Assembly: GCF_000686805.1 (NCBI RefSeq)
Contig: NZ_KK366018.1
Span: 571,695 to 635,694, forward strand
Source: Bacillus sp. UNC41MFS5
GTDB taxonomy: Bacteria > Bacillota > Bacilli > Bacillales_B > DSM-18226
Length of the DNA: 64,000 nucleotides
Direction of reading: 5' to 3'
Below are positions 51,493 to 60,158 of the stretch, piece after piece; positions within the stretch are counted from its first letter, which is position 1, and each line of letters starts with the position of its first letter. A model generated the notes under the pieces. That model did no database searches. It saw nothing but the letters and a program-made list of their open reading frames with translations, and was not told where the DNA came from. A program made the position numbers and the translations under genes.

Positions 51493-52779
51493 CTATGCAA
51501 GTTCTATTGGCCACAACTTAGGGTTTTCAATTAATTGTTTAAAACGGTTCGTAAAGGCTACTGCTGTAGCACCGTCTGCAACGCGGTGGTCAAACGCCAT
51601 CGACATGGTCATGATCGAGCGAATCGCAATCTCATCGTTTTCCATAACAACAGGCATTTTTTTCGTCTTATGGAAGGCTATTAACCCTGTTTCCGGATGA
51701 TTAATAATCGGAGTAGCGCCGATACTTCCTAATGGACCGACATTACTGATGGTAAATGTTCCTCCTTTTAATTCAGCCGACGTCAGCTTATCCTCTTGCG
51801 CTTTTTTCGTTAACTCTTTCAACTTGTCATGAATTTGACGAACAGATAATTGGTCAGCATGATGAATGATAGGTACAATTAAACCGTTTTCTGTATCCGT
51901 GGCAATTCCAATGTTATATTCCTTTTCTAAACGGATTACTTCGTTTTCTTCATCAAGCTTGGCATTGAATACAGGGAATTGTTTTAATGCCACTGCGATC
52001 GCTTTGATAAAGAAAGCAACAGCCGAAACATTGATATTCATTTCTTTTAAATCGTTTCGATAGGCGAGCAGCTCAGTTAGATCTGCTTCTTCAAAATGTG
52101 TCACATGAGGAATCGTATAAAGTGATTGGGTCATTTTCTTTGCAATTTGCTTCCGACGGCCTCTAAACGGAATTACTTCTGCATTAGTTTCATTTATGTT
52201 CGGAACTTCCTGCTTTTGAATCTCTTGTTTAGGTTCTGTTTTTGCTTCAGTCACTTCGGCGGAAGACGCTTTCATTTCCTTAGAAGATTGGATTTCATCA
52301 CGTTTTTTAACAAAGTTGTATATATCTTCCACAGTGATGCGCCCAAATGTTCCAGTACCTGTAATTTCGTTAATATCTACACGAAACTCCCGTGCAATTT
52401 TTCTTGTGTAAGGCGCCGCAATGATGAATTTTTTTTCTCCTTTTTGCTCGATCACATCTGTTTGCTGCAGTTGTGATTGTAACGCCTCTGCCTTTTTAGA
52501 AGCTACTTCTGCTTGTTTCTTTTCTGTTTCTACCGCTTTTGCTCCTTCTGTTTCCAGTACCAGAAGAGTAGTACCAACGGAGACCGTATTACCATGATCC
52601 ACAACAATTTCCTTTATTTTCCCTGAAGCTGGGGAAGGAAGCTCAGCCACCATTTTATCTGTTTGTACCTCTACAAGAGGCTGGTCCAACTTGACCATAT
52701 CCCCCACTTTGACGAAATAGTGAATAATTTCTGCCTCTGTCATCCCTTCGCCAATATCATGAAGTTTTACTTCAACCAA
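51493..52779 (-). CDS. 2-oxo acid dehydrogenase complex E2 (dihydrolipoyl acyltransferase)
   Basis: 428 residues. Lipoyl domain 1-78 with the lipoylated Lys in VQTDKMVAEL (about 43). The peripheral-subunit-binding domain at about 125-160 reads APYTRKIAREFRVDINEITGTGTFGRITVEDI. The catalytic domain runs to the end with FTISNVGPLGSIGATPIINHPE and the active-site FDHRVADGA. It forms the core that receives acyl groups from the E1 encoded upstream. 12 nt after E1beta. Branched-chain or aryl-pyruvate derived acyl groups are inferred from the neighbouring amino-acid dehydrogenase. Confidence 0.88.
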   Translation of the reverse strand: MVEVKLHDIGEGMTEAEIIHYFVKVGDMVKLDQPLVEVQTDKMVAELPSPASGKIKEIVVDHGNTVSVGTTLLVLETEGAKAVETEKKQAEVASKKAEALQSQLQQTDVIEQKGEKKFIIAAPYTRKIAREFRVDINEITGTGTFGRITVEDIYNFVKKRDEIQSSKEMKASSAEVTEAKTEPKQEIQKQEVPNINETNAEVIPFRGRRKQIAKKMTQSLYTIPHVTHFEEADLTELLAYRNDLKEMNINVSAVAFFIKAIAVALKQFPVFNAKLDEENEVIRLEKEYNIGIATDTENGLIVPIIHHADQLSVRQIHDKLKELTKKAQEDKLTSAELKGGTFTISNVGPLGSIGATPIINHPETGLIAFHKTKKMPVVMENDEIAIRSIMTMSMAFDHRVADGATAVAFTNRFKQLIENPKLWPIELA

Positions 52780-52791
52780 TGTTTTCCCCTC

Positions 52792-53814
52792 CTAAAAATG
52801 CATAACTTTTTCGATTGCGTTGAATACCCGCTTTGGTGTAGGTAAATAATGTTCTTCCAGCGCAAATAATGGTACCGGTACATCAAAACCTGTCACGCGC
52901 TCAATCGGAGATTTTATATACAAAAATGATGTATCATTTATAATGGAAACAATATCATTACCTACTCCGCCTGTTGCATGGGCTTCATGAACAATAACCG
53001 CACGTCCAGTTTTTTGAACAGATTCTGCAATAATGTCCTTATCAAGTGGATAAAGGGTCCGCAAATCAATTACATCACAAGTAATGCCGTACTTTTCGGC
53101 CTGTTCCGCTGCTTTCATGGCTACCGGTACCATCGCACCCCATGCAAAAACAGAAACGTCATCTCCTGCTTTGAGCATTTTCCCTTTTCCGATTTCAACT
53201 ATATACTTTCCTTCCGGAACCTCTTCACGGTTAGCACGGTAGATTCTCATAGACTCTAAAAATATGACGGGATCCGGATCTTCGATAGCTGCGATGATTA
53301 GACCCTTTGCATCGTATGCAGATGAAGGGCAAACAACTTTTATTCCGGGCATATGAGTAAACAATGCTTCCACACTGTCTGAATGAACTTCCGGAGCACG
53401 GATGCCTGCACCGTATGGAGCACGGATGACCATTGGAACTGTATAGCTTCCCATCGTACGCATACGAATCCGTGATACATGTGTCATGATCTGCTCATAC
53501 GCCGGATAAATAAAACCAAGAAACTGCATCTCTGCTACGGGTTTAAATCCATTGACAGCCATTCCGATAGAGGTTCCGATAATCCCTGCTTCGCTCAGTG
53601 GCGTATCAATAACACGATCTTCCCCAAATTCTTCTTGCAAACCCTCAGTAGCACGGAATACGCCACCGTTTTTACCGATATCTTCACCAAGCAGAAGGAC
53701 TCTCTCATCCTCTTTTAAAATCGTGCGCAACCCATCTGTTACGGCTTGAACGAGTGTTAGCTCGTTAGTTTTTGTAGTTTGGCCATCTGCCGGTCTGTCT
53801 ACACTAAAAATCAT
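52792..53814 (-). CDS. 2-oxo acid dehydrogenase E1 component, beta subunit
   Basis: 340 residues. LTLVQAVTDGLRTILKEDERVLLLGEDIGKNGGVFRATEGLQEEFGEDRVIDTPLSEAGI and MVIRAPYGAGIRAPEVHSDSVEALFTHMPGIKVVCPSS are classical E1beta marks, and the C-terminal domain has RAVIVHEAHATGGVGNDI. The start is the ATG at 53812-53814, with GGGAGG 8 nt upstream. It shares a base with the E1alpha stop (TAATG), so translation is coupled and gives equal subunit amounts. An upstream in-frame ATG lies within E1alpha and is rejected. Confidence 0.9.
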   Translation of the reverse strand: MIFSVDRPADGQTTKTNELTLVQAVTDGLRTILKEDERVLLLGEDIGKNGGVFRATEGLQEEFGEDRVIDTPLSEAGIIGTSIGMAVNGFKPVAEMQFLGFIYPAYEQIMTHVSRIRMRTMGSYTVPMVIRAPYGAGIRAPEVHSDSVEALFTHMPGIKVVCPSSAYDAKGLIIAAIEDPDPVIFLESMRIYRANREEVPEGKYIVEIGKGKMLKAGDDVSVFAWGAMVPVAMKAAEQAEKYGITCDVIDLRTLYPLDKDIIAESVQKTGRAVIVHEAHATGGVGNDIVSIINDTSFLYIKSPIERVTGFDVPVPLFALEEHYLPTPKRVFNAIEKVMHF

Positions 53815-54881
53815 TAAGCTTCCCTCCCGATCAATTGAAAATATTCCTCTTTTTGTTTCGCAATCGTCCAAGTCGGCTTTTCAAATACATTATCGAATAA
53901 ATCATTAATATTTGGTTTTGGATAGCTTTCCATATCTTTTACTGCTTGTTCTACTTCGGTTGCGGTTTCTTCTTTGACCTTCATCACCCATTCTTCATCC
54001 CAGAAGTTGTTTGCTTTCATAAAACGTTCTACACGAAGAAGAGGATCTCGATTTTCTCGAATTGTGTCACTTTGTGACTGATCGCGATATTTAGTCGGGT
54101 CATCTGCCGTTGTATGAGCACCATATCTCCATGTCATTGCTTCAATTAAAGTTGGGCCTTCACCTTGACGGGCACGGTCTAGCCCTTCCATCATTTGGAA
54201 ATACACAGCAAAAATATCGTTTCCATCGACACGGACACCCGGCATATCATAAGCGAGTGCTTTTTGGGCAATCGTTTTTGAATTCATTTGTTTTTTAATC
54301 GGCACTGAAATCGCAAAGCCGTTATTTTGATTAAAGAAGATAACTGGAGCTTTAAACACACTGGCAAAATTCAATCCTTCATGGAAATCGCCCTCTGAAG
54401 TGGCACCGTCTCCAAAATAGGCAATCGCTGCATTTTTCGTACCTTTTCTTTTTTCCGCCATAGCAGCCCCTGCTGCATGCGGGATTTGTGTTGCAATGGG
54501 AACGGCTGGAGGGAAAATCTTTTTCCCTTCTTCAGGCACGCATCCCTCCACACGCCCATTCCAATATAAATATGTACGGGCCATGCCGGCTCCAAACGTT
54601 AACGTGGCACCATGGTCACGATAGGTAGGGAATACCCAGTCATCTTTTTCAAGCGCCAGTGCACTTCCAACTTGAGAAGCTTCCTGACCCTCAAACGGAG
54701 CATACGTTCCAAGTCTTCCTTGACGTTGTAAACTAATGGCTTTTCGATCAAAGGTACGAATGCGAACCATATTATAGTAGAATTTTTTAACAAGATCTTC
54801 GGTTATTTTATCTTTGTAATCTTCATTTATTAATTGGCCGATTTCATCAACAATTTGAAATATTGGAAATTCCGTTAACAT
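53814..54881 (-). CDS. 2-oxo acid dehydrogenase E1 component, alpha subunit
   Basis: 355 residues. FYYNMVRIRTFDRKAISLQRQGRLGTYAPFEGQEASQ, PTYRDHGA, the ThDP motif GDGATSEGDFHEGLNFASVFKAPVIFFNQNN and RYGAHTTADDPTKYRD define E1alpha. Sequence style is between pyruvate- and branched-chain-type E1. It lies 25 nt after the phenylalanine dehydrogenase, which makes phenylpyruvate or branched-chain 2-oxo acids the likely substrates. The unit has no E3 gene, so dihydrolipoamide dehydrogenase must come from another complex. Confidence 0.88.
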   Translation of the reverse strand: MLTEFPIFQIVDEIGQLINEDYKDKITEDLVKKFYYNMVRIRTFDRKAISLQRQGRLGTYAPFEGQEASQVGSALALEKDDWVFPTYRDHGATLTFGAGMARTYLYWNGRVEGCVPEEGKKIFPPAVPIATQIPHAAGAAMAEKRKGTKNAAIAYFGDGATSEGDFHEGLNFASVFKAPVIFFNQNNGFAISVPIKKQMNSKTIAQKALAYDMPGVRVDGNDIFAVYFQMMEGLDRARQGEGPTLIEAMTWRYGAHTTADDPTKYRDQSQSDTIRENRDPLLRVERFMKANNFWDEEWVMKVKEETATEVEQAVKDMESYPKPNINDLFDNVFEKPTWTIAKQKEEYFQLIGREA

Positions 54882-54906
54882 GTCATCACCTCATAAACTG
54901 AAATTA

Positions 54907-56046
54907 TTATTTACGAATATCCCATTTAGGACGTTTGGTATGAGTGAAAAAGCTATTATGCTTTTTTCGGTCTTCTATTCGTTTTTCACATAGTCGGTTT
55001 GCCGCTTGAATGGTCGTGATATCATCCAACCCTGCCTGTCTGTACACTTCCAATAACGATGTGTAAATGGATCTTGTTTTCGATAATACACGCTCTTTAT
55101 TGTAGCCATATTGTTCATCTGCTACTTGAATTAGACCGCCAGCATTTACAATGTAATCTGGAGCATATAAAATTCCTTTTTGTTTCAGTACTTCTCCGTG
55201 TTTCTCAGTAAGAAGCTGATTGTTTGCCGAGCCAGCTACTGCTTTTACTTTTAACAGTTCGATCGTTTCATCGTTAATAATTCCACCAAAAGCACAAGGA
55301 ACAAATACATCTGCTTCTGCAGAATACACATCATTTCCACTTACTACACGAGCAATGCTTCCTAATTGTTTTGCACGGTCTTGAATGGCTTTTATGGCTT
55401 CTTCATTAATATCACTTACGTATAAATCAGCGCCGGATTCAAGCAATTGTTCGGCTACTTTGAACCCTACTTTTCCAAGACCTTGGATAGTGTAGGTCTT
55501 TCCGGAAAGATCATCTGTGCCAAAAACGACTTTATTCGTTGCTTTTATACCGTAAATGACTCCAAGCGCAGTCGGAATGGATGAATCACCGCCGCCTCCG
55601 TATGCTTCAGGAATTCCTACGATGCAATTTGTCTCTTTTGAGGCATGAATAAAGTCATCCATTGAAGTACCCATATCTGTTCCTGTGTAAAAACGTCCGT
55701 TTAAAGAATCAACAAACTGGCCGAAAGCTCTAAACATAGCTGGTGTTTTATCCGTTGCAGGATCACCGAAGATTACCGCTTTTCCTCCACCGAAATCGAC
55801 ATCCGCAGCAGCGCATTTATATGTCATCCCTTTAGATAAACGCAGTACATCTTCCAAGGCCTCATCCATTGTACGATACGGGCGCATACGGCAGCCCCCC
55901 AATGCAGGTCCGAGTGTTGTATTATGGATGGCGATAATCGCTTTCAACCCTGTTGTCGGGTCATTGCAAAAAACAATTTGCTCATGCTCATGCATTTTTT
56001 CAATAACTGATTCAGTTTTTTGTACAGAATGTTCTAACACGTTCAT
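54907..56046 (-). CDS. pdh: Phenylalanine dehydrogenase (Glu/Leu/Phe/Val dehydrogenase family)
   Basis: 379 residues. It follows the pattern of Bacillus badius and Lysinibacillus sphaericus phenylalanine dehydrogenase almost motif by motif: [32 protein letters not shown] (substrate Lys), [38 protein letters not shown]-binding [29 protein letters not shown] and the tail [15 protein letters not shown]. Leucine dehydrogenases have TRMW and AGLNLGGGK in the corresponding places. It converts L-phenylalanine and NAD+ to phenylpyruvate and ammonium, reversibly. The ATG at 56044-56046 follows GGAGG at 8-9 nt. First gene of the unit, divergent from an Lrp regulator. Confidence 0.85.
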   Translation of the reverse strand: MNVLEHSVQKTESVIEKMHEHEQIVFCNDPTTGLKAIIAIHNTTLGPALGGCRMRPYRTMDEALEDVLRLSKGMTYKCAAADVDFGGGKAVIFGDPATDKTPAMFRAFGQFVDSLNGRFYTGTDMGTSMDDFIHASKETNCIVGIPEAYGGGGDSSIPTALGVIYGIKATNKVVFGTDDLSGKTYTIQGLGKVGFKVAEQLLESGADLYVSDINEEAIKAIQDRAKQLGSIARVVSGNDVYSAEADVFVPCAFGGIINDETIELLKVKAVAGSANNQLLTEKHGEVLKQKGILYAPDYIVNAGGLIQVADEQYGYNKERVLSKTRSIYTSLLEVYRQAGLDDITTIQAANRLCEKRIEDRKKHNSFFTHTKRPKWDIRK

Positions 56047-56071
56047 TTGAATTACCTCCATTAGCACTGTG

Positions 56072-56077
56072 ATTATA
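56072..56077 (-). promoter_or_regulatory. -10 box of the phenylalanine dehydrogenase unit
   Basis: TATAAT on the minus strand, 26 nt before the start codon. The -35 region is a T-rich stretch without a clear hexamer, as expected for a promoter that needs an activator. Confidence 0.4.
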
Positions 56078-56524
56078 GTAGAAAAACATTTTAAAAAAAG
56101 AGAAAAAACAACGTCTTTTCCTGTGTTAATGATGAAGAACTTTCATTTTCGACGACTTGCTTGACTCTTTCTTCTCGAATGACCATCTCTAGCTACCTAT
56201 CTTTTCCACTTTGGTAGCGATTACATTTAATTAAATAGAAGCTTGGCAGTAGATATCGTTTACAACAAACCCTTCTACTGTTGATGCAGACAAATTAATC
56301 AGCACCTTCCATAAACAATGGTCGAGTTCATTGAAATTACCCTGATTTGAGATAATACATAATCTTTTTATTTGTTTAAAAATTAGAAAGATTATACTTC
56401 TATTTAATAATAAGCTATAATGTAATTGAAAAACATATCAAAATGCATAGATTTTGGTGATAAGCATTATATTTTGCATAAGTTTTTCAATATTTAACTT
56501 CATTTTTAAAAGGGGAATAATTTT
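56078..56524. other. Divergent control region between phenylalanine dehydrogenase and Lrp genes
   Basis: About 450 nt. A TATAAT at 56416-56421 (plus strand) is a possible -10 for the Lrp gene. AT-rich repeats AAAATGCAT and ATTTTGCAT around 56440-56480 could be Lrp sites. No small gene was recognised. Confidence 0.35.
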
Positions 56525-56983
56525 ATGGACCAATTAGATATTCGTCTGCTTGAACTTCTTCAAATGGACGGACGGATGACTTTAAGTGAATTATCGAAGA
56601 AATTATCCCTTAGTCGTCCAAGCATTACTGAGCGTTTAAAAAGACTTCAAGATAGGGAAATTATTGAAGGATTCAGTGCCCGGGTATCTCTCGAAGCCAT
56701 TGGACGTGATGTAATCGTTTATATTCAGGTAAGTGAACTCAAGTTATTATCTTATACAGAATTTGAGAAGCGGATTATCGATGACCCTGACATCATTGAA
56801 TGTCATCGGTTAACCGGCTCAGTTAGCTATTTACTTAAGGCTGCCGTTACAGGGATGGATCATCTGAGCAGGCTTATTGACCGGCTAACTCCTTACGGAA
56901 ATGTAAATACATCAATCGTTTTATCATCACCCGTCTCATTTCGCTGCATCACTCCACATGACGTTAATGAAGAAAAAAAGTAA
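56525..56983 (+). CDS. Lrp/AsnC-family regulator
   Basis: 152 residues. The N-terminal helix-turn-helix DIRLLELLQMDGRMTLSELSKKLSLSRPSITERLKRLQDREIIEGF is followed by the RAM ligand-binding domain (IYIQ-like strand, IIECHRLTGSVSYLLKAAVTGMDHLSRLIDRL). Lrp proteins sense amino acids. The gene is divergent from phenylalanine dehydrogenase, so it likely controls that unit with phenylalanine or a related amino acid as effector (inference). A 13-bp perfect terminator follows. Confidence 0.88.
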   Translation: MDQLDIRLLELLQMDGRMTLSELSKKLSLSRPSITERLKRLQDREIIEGFSARVSLEAIGRDVIVYIQVSELKLLSYTEFEKRIIDDPDIIECHRLTGSVSYLLKAAVTGMDHLSRLIDRLTPYGNVNTSIVLSSPVSFRCITPHDVNEEKK

Positions 56984-57010
56984 ACCTGGTGCAATAGGTA
57001 TGATAAATGG

Positions 57011-57046
57011 AAAAAGAAAGCAGCTTTTTATAACTGCTTTCTTTTT
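57011..57046 (+). terminator. Terminator after the Lrp gene
   Basis: AAAAAGAAAGCAG (57011-57023) pairs perfectly with CTGCTTTCTTTTT (57034-57046) with a 10-nt loop. Confidence 0.88.
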
Positions 57047-57116
57047 AACTCATCAAATGTCTTTCCATTTTTATCTTTCCACCTCAATGTTTATTTTACG
57101 AATCATGCTAAATAGT

Positions 57117-57245
57117 TCAGACATGAAGAAGGTGGGCTGCCATTTTTTCATAGATAAGAAAATCATTCGTTTGGATCAGTGATGTGTAAGAAGCCTTTTG
57201 TACTTTCTGCGTGTATAGTTTCTGTTCTTTAAATTGTACTCCCAT
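57117..57245 (-). pseudogene. Decayed gene fragment, 42 codons with ribosome site
   Basis: Minus-strand frame starting MGVQFKEQKLYTQKVQKASY and running on through LIQTNDFLIYEKMAAHLL to a stop at 57117. GGGGGA lies about 7 nt before the ATG. The KVQKASY...LIQTNDFLIY pattern vaguely recalls the N-terminus of acetyl-CoA hydrolase/CoA-transferase proteins. Further on in another frame, near 57013-57065, a coding-looking tail (WKDKNGKTFDELKRKQL, then stop) overlaps the Lrp terminator. Probably a relic of a longer gene; the family is uncertain. Confidence 0.35.
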
Positions 57246-57550
57246 ACATGCTCCCCCTTTTATAACAAATGTAAATAAATAACTATAAACGTTTGTTATA
57301 TAATTAAATTCCCCGAATCGAAAACTTTCTCCAAAAACCCTTAAAAATAAATATTAAATGGCAATTTTTCTATCTATCACTCTCCTGTAGATTTAAAAAC
57401 ACAAACACAACGTTTATTTAACAAACAAATTATAAACGACGATTTAAAATCTGTTATAGTATCACTTAATAAAAATACCATAGAGATGGCTTTTCAATAA
57501 ACAAGAAGCTAAATGCTGTTTATCAAACTACATTGAGAGAACCATTAAAT
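57246..57550. other. AT-rich intergenic region with inverted repeats
   Basis: Holds TATAACAAA (57261-57269) and its inverse TTTGTTATA (57292-57300), and similar ACGTTTATTTAACAAAC...TATAAACG sequence near 57410-57440. These could be protein-binding sites. No gene was recognised. Confidence 0.35.
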
Positions 57551-57553
57551 CAT

Positions 57554-57582
57554 AAAAGACACAGCCCTATGCCGCGTCTTTT
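57554..57582 (-). terminator. Terminator overlapping the 3' end of the gerC-type gene
   Basis: Minus-strand RNA AAAAGACGCGGC-N5-GCTGUGUCUUUU pairs with two G-U pairs; the stem includes the last codons and the TAG stop (57567-57569). Confidence 0.7.
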
Positions 57583-58697
57583 TTAGCATTTCCATATTTG
57601 AAATTCCCCGGTTCCAATCTGATCTTGACCTGTATTTGTTTTACCGAATGCTCGTTAAATCTTCTTATTGTGTCGGTATTCCAATGGTTCAAATAATATT
57701 TATACGATTTCTCACTTATGTTTAAAACATCGGTATTCAGTTGGTCACCTTTCTTTAAAGTCGATAAAATTTCGTTTTTTATTATTTTATTTATCTCGTT
57801 TTCCAATTCTTTTAGTTGTTTATTTTTGCTATTTTGGATCAGTAGTCCCTTCCCTTTTACCACGATCTTATATGAAGGGGTCTTTCCTTTTGAAACCAAG
57901 ATTTTTGTTTTAAGGTTTCTTACTCGTACTGATAGGTTTTCGGTCCCAGGCCGGATAAAGATGTCTTGGTTTACTCCTGAGAACCAACGTAATCCGCTAA
58001 ACTCCTTTTTGCTCAACCAACCTTTAAACTGCTGCCTGGAAAACACATATTCTCCATTGATCTGGGCGATTGATTTTTTCTTTTCTTCCGTAAAATGGGT
58101 GTTGTCGATGTTTAACGACGGGATTAAAGTCGTACCAACCGGTCGGGAATAACGGGAAGTAAATTGATGGTATTTAATGATCGGGAGTGAATAATTATAA
58201 TGGATGAGCTCTTCTGGTCTATGGATGACCGTATACAATTGTGGATAATTAAAAAAGCTTTGAGTTTCCATTAACGATTTTAGATTCTCTCCTGTGCCAA
58301 AAACGAAGATGTTGTACCTCAGTAATGGCGATCGACTAATAAGATCCATCACAACCTCCATTTTTTCTTTCAAGAGATTTTCGCTAAGTATGATGGTTTT
58401 AACATGTCCATAATTTAATGGCAAAGCGGTCAGTTGTTCCAATACCCCAACTGCTGCCGCGAGACTCTCTCCTTTCGCCTCCCCGATTAAAACGGGCTGT
58501 TGTTCTAAGGAACCTCCTTCTTGTTTAGCGATATTCCCAAAATTTAGACCCTGAATATATAGTTTAAATGCTCCCTCTTTATAGTCCATTCCCAAAGCGG
58601 TAACATAAGCCTCGCCTTCGATTTCTTTTGCCCCAAAACAACCTGTCAAAAGAAACATAAGGCTTGTTACGATGATGAAAGAAATCAGGTTCCTCAT
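57567..58697 (-). CDS. Spore germination receptor subunit C (Ger(x)C lipoprotein)
   Basis: 376 residues. Lipoprotein signal MRNLISFIIVTSLMFLLTGC with the lipobox Cys at 20. Then EIEGEAYVTALGMDYKEGAFKLYIQ, EQLTALPLNYGHVKTIILSENLLKE and RSPLLRYNIFVFGTG, all typical of Ger(x)C/GerAC proteins, and a C-terminal helical domain to the end. It would be tethered to the outer face of the spore inner membrane and work with the A and B subunits in sensing a germinant. Third gene of the ger operon, 6 nt after the A gene. The stem of the terminator overlaps its last codons. Confidence 0.88.
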   Translation of the reverse strand: MRNLISFIIVTSLMFLLTGCFGAKEIEGEAYVTALGMDYKEGAFKLYIQGLNFGNIAKQEGGSLEQQPVLIGEAKGESLAAAVGVLEQLTALPLNYGHVKTIILSENLLKEKMEVVMDLISRSPLLRYNIFVFGTGENLKSLMETQSFFNYPQLYTVIHRPEELIHYNYSLPIIKYHQFTSRYSRPVGTTLIPSLNIDNTHFTEEKKKSIAQINGEYVFSRQQFKGWLSKKEFSGLRWFSGVNQDIFIRPGTENLSVRVRNLKTKILVSKGKTPSYKIVVKGKGLLIQNSKNKQLKELENEINKIIKNEILSTLKKGDQLNTDVLNISEKSYKYYLNHWNTDTIRRFNEHSVKQIQVKIRLEPGNFKYGNAKKDAA

Positions 58698-58703
58698 TGA
58701 ATG

Positions 58704-60158
58704 CTACTCCTTTCGTCCGGTTGTGTCCTTTGGTTGATAAACAAGATTGCGTTTTTTTATCAGCTTAGGGGGTAATTTGATTATCATTTGTAGGATGTTA
58801 GCCATATTTGGAAATACAAATATGGGTACATAGGGCTGCCCGAAACTTTCTAGCGAAATAGCAAGGGTTATGATGATGAAAAAGGAAAGAAAGAATCCAT
58901 ACATCCCAAACAGAGATGACAGGATAAGAACGAAATATCGAAGAATGAGCACATTTCCCGCTAAGTTTTGGTTGACCAATGTATACCCTGAAATTACGGT
59001 AATCGAGATCACCACCAGCATGGACGGAGACGTTAACCCGGCTCGGATTGCCGCATCTCCGATGATCAACCCGCCTAAAACGGCGACGGTTTGTCCCACA
59101 GCTTTTGGAAGCCTGAGCCCTGCTTCCTTAAATAGTTCAAATAAGGTTAGCATGATAAACGCTTCCATAGAGCCTGATAAAGGAAGTCCTGATCTTGACA
59201 CGGCGATGGTGGCAAGCAGGTTAAAAGGAATCTGTTCGGTTTGATGTGTGATTAAGGCAATGTAAAAACCCGGCAAAAGTACGGTCGTGACTATAGCTAA
59301 TAACCTTAGTAAACGAACGAAACTAGTGTAAAAAAAACTGGTGTGCACATCTTCAGGCGAATACGATAATTGAATTAAAGCTGTTGGGCCAATCAAACAA
59401 CTAGGGCTTCCATCCACCAAAATGGCAAATCTCCCTTGATTCAAAGAGTCCACAATTAAATCGGGTCTGCCGGCGTAATCCATTAACGGAAAAATGGAAA
59501 AGGGGTGGTCATAGAGCATTTCTTCCAATTTATTGCTGCTGCTTAAAATATCGATGGTAAAAGATTTTAATCGATTTTGCACGTCATCCAAAATAGAGGG
59601 ATTGATGATATCCTCTATATAAAGTAGTAAGATTTTCGTTTTGCTTCTTTCTCCAATCGTATAATCCACGCTTTTTAAGGTGGATGTTTTCAATCGTTGA
59701 CGGATCAGCGCCATATTATCAGAGATATTTTCCACAAAGCCGTCTCTTGGCCCCCGAACAGAAGATTCCAAATTGGTCTCTTCCGGGCTTCTCTTTGGTG
59801 CATTGGAGACGGGAATAAAAAATACATCGTTTGTTTCCTCATTCAAAATGACTAATTCTCCAGAAAAAAGCCTTTGTTCTATTTCACACTTGACATGAGC
59901 ATCATTAGAAAGCTTGGTTACCCCCAGTAGAAAGCTTAAGTGTTCAATCCTCAGCGTTCGCTCTTGTTCCATCGCTTCATTGATGTTAGGGAGAATGGTT
60001 TCATTGATCACCTTTGTGTCCACTAAATTGGGGCAATACAAAAAGGTGAGAGAATGGGTGAAAATACTGCTTTGATAGGATTTGGTTTGCACAACAATAT
60101 CGGAAGAATCTTTGAACCACTCTTTCAATTTGAGTATCGTCAGTTTATTGCTTTTCAC
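58704..60158 (-). CDS. Spore germination receptor subunit A (GerA family)
   Basis: 484 residues. The soluble N-terminal domain (about 1-270) has SVRGPRDGFVENISDNMALIRQRLKTSTLK, a hallmark of GerAA/GerKA, then YPLMDYAGRPDLIVDSLNQGRFAILVDGSPSCLIGPT. At least four membrane helices follow from about 280 to 450, with SRSGLPLSGSMEAFIMLTLFELFKEAGLRLPKAVGQTVAVLGGLIIGDAAI. It starts with a GTG overlapping the stop of the B gene by four bases (GTGA). The germinant cannot be read from sequence. Confidence 0.92.
   Translation of the reverse strand: MKSNKLTILKLKEWFKDSSDIVVQTKSYQSSIFTHSLTFLYCPNLVDTKVINETILPNINEAMEQERTLRIEHLSFLLGVTKLSNDAHVKCEIEQRLFSGELVILNEETNDVFFIPVSNAPKRSPEETNLESSVRGPRDGFVENISDNMALIRQRLKTSTLKSVDYTIGERSKTKILLLYIEDIINPSILDDVQNRLKSFTIDILSSSNKLEEMLYDHPFSIFPLMDYAGRPDLIVDSLNQGRFAILVDGSPSCLIGPTALIQLSYSPEDVHTSFFYTSFVRLLRLLAIVTTVLLPGFYIALITHQTEQIPFNLLATIAVSRSGLPLSGSMEAFIMLTLFELFKEAGLRLPKAVGQTVAVLGGLIIGDAAIRAGLTSPSMLVVISITVISGYTLVNQNLAGNVLILRYFVLILSSLFGMYGFFLSFFIIITLAISLESFGQPYVPIFVFPNMANILQMIIKLPPKLIKKRNLVYQPKDTTGRKE

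Noticed and set aside
56248..56261. Possible cre site (AGATATCGTTTACA)
   Set aside because: Only 12 of 14 positions match and the invariant first T is missing.
51111..56524. T-box riboswitch control of the amino-acid catabolic genes
   Set aside because: The T-box sequence and specifier-stem arrangement were looked for upstream of the permease and the dehydrogenase and were not found.
56958..57182. 74-codon plus-strand frame overlapping the end of the Lrp gene
   Set aside because: It runs through a perfect 13-bp terminator stem and lacks a ribosome site.
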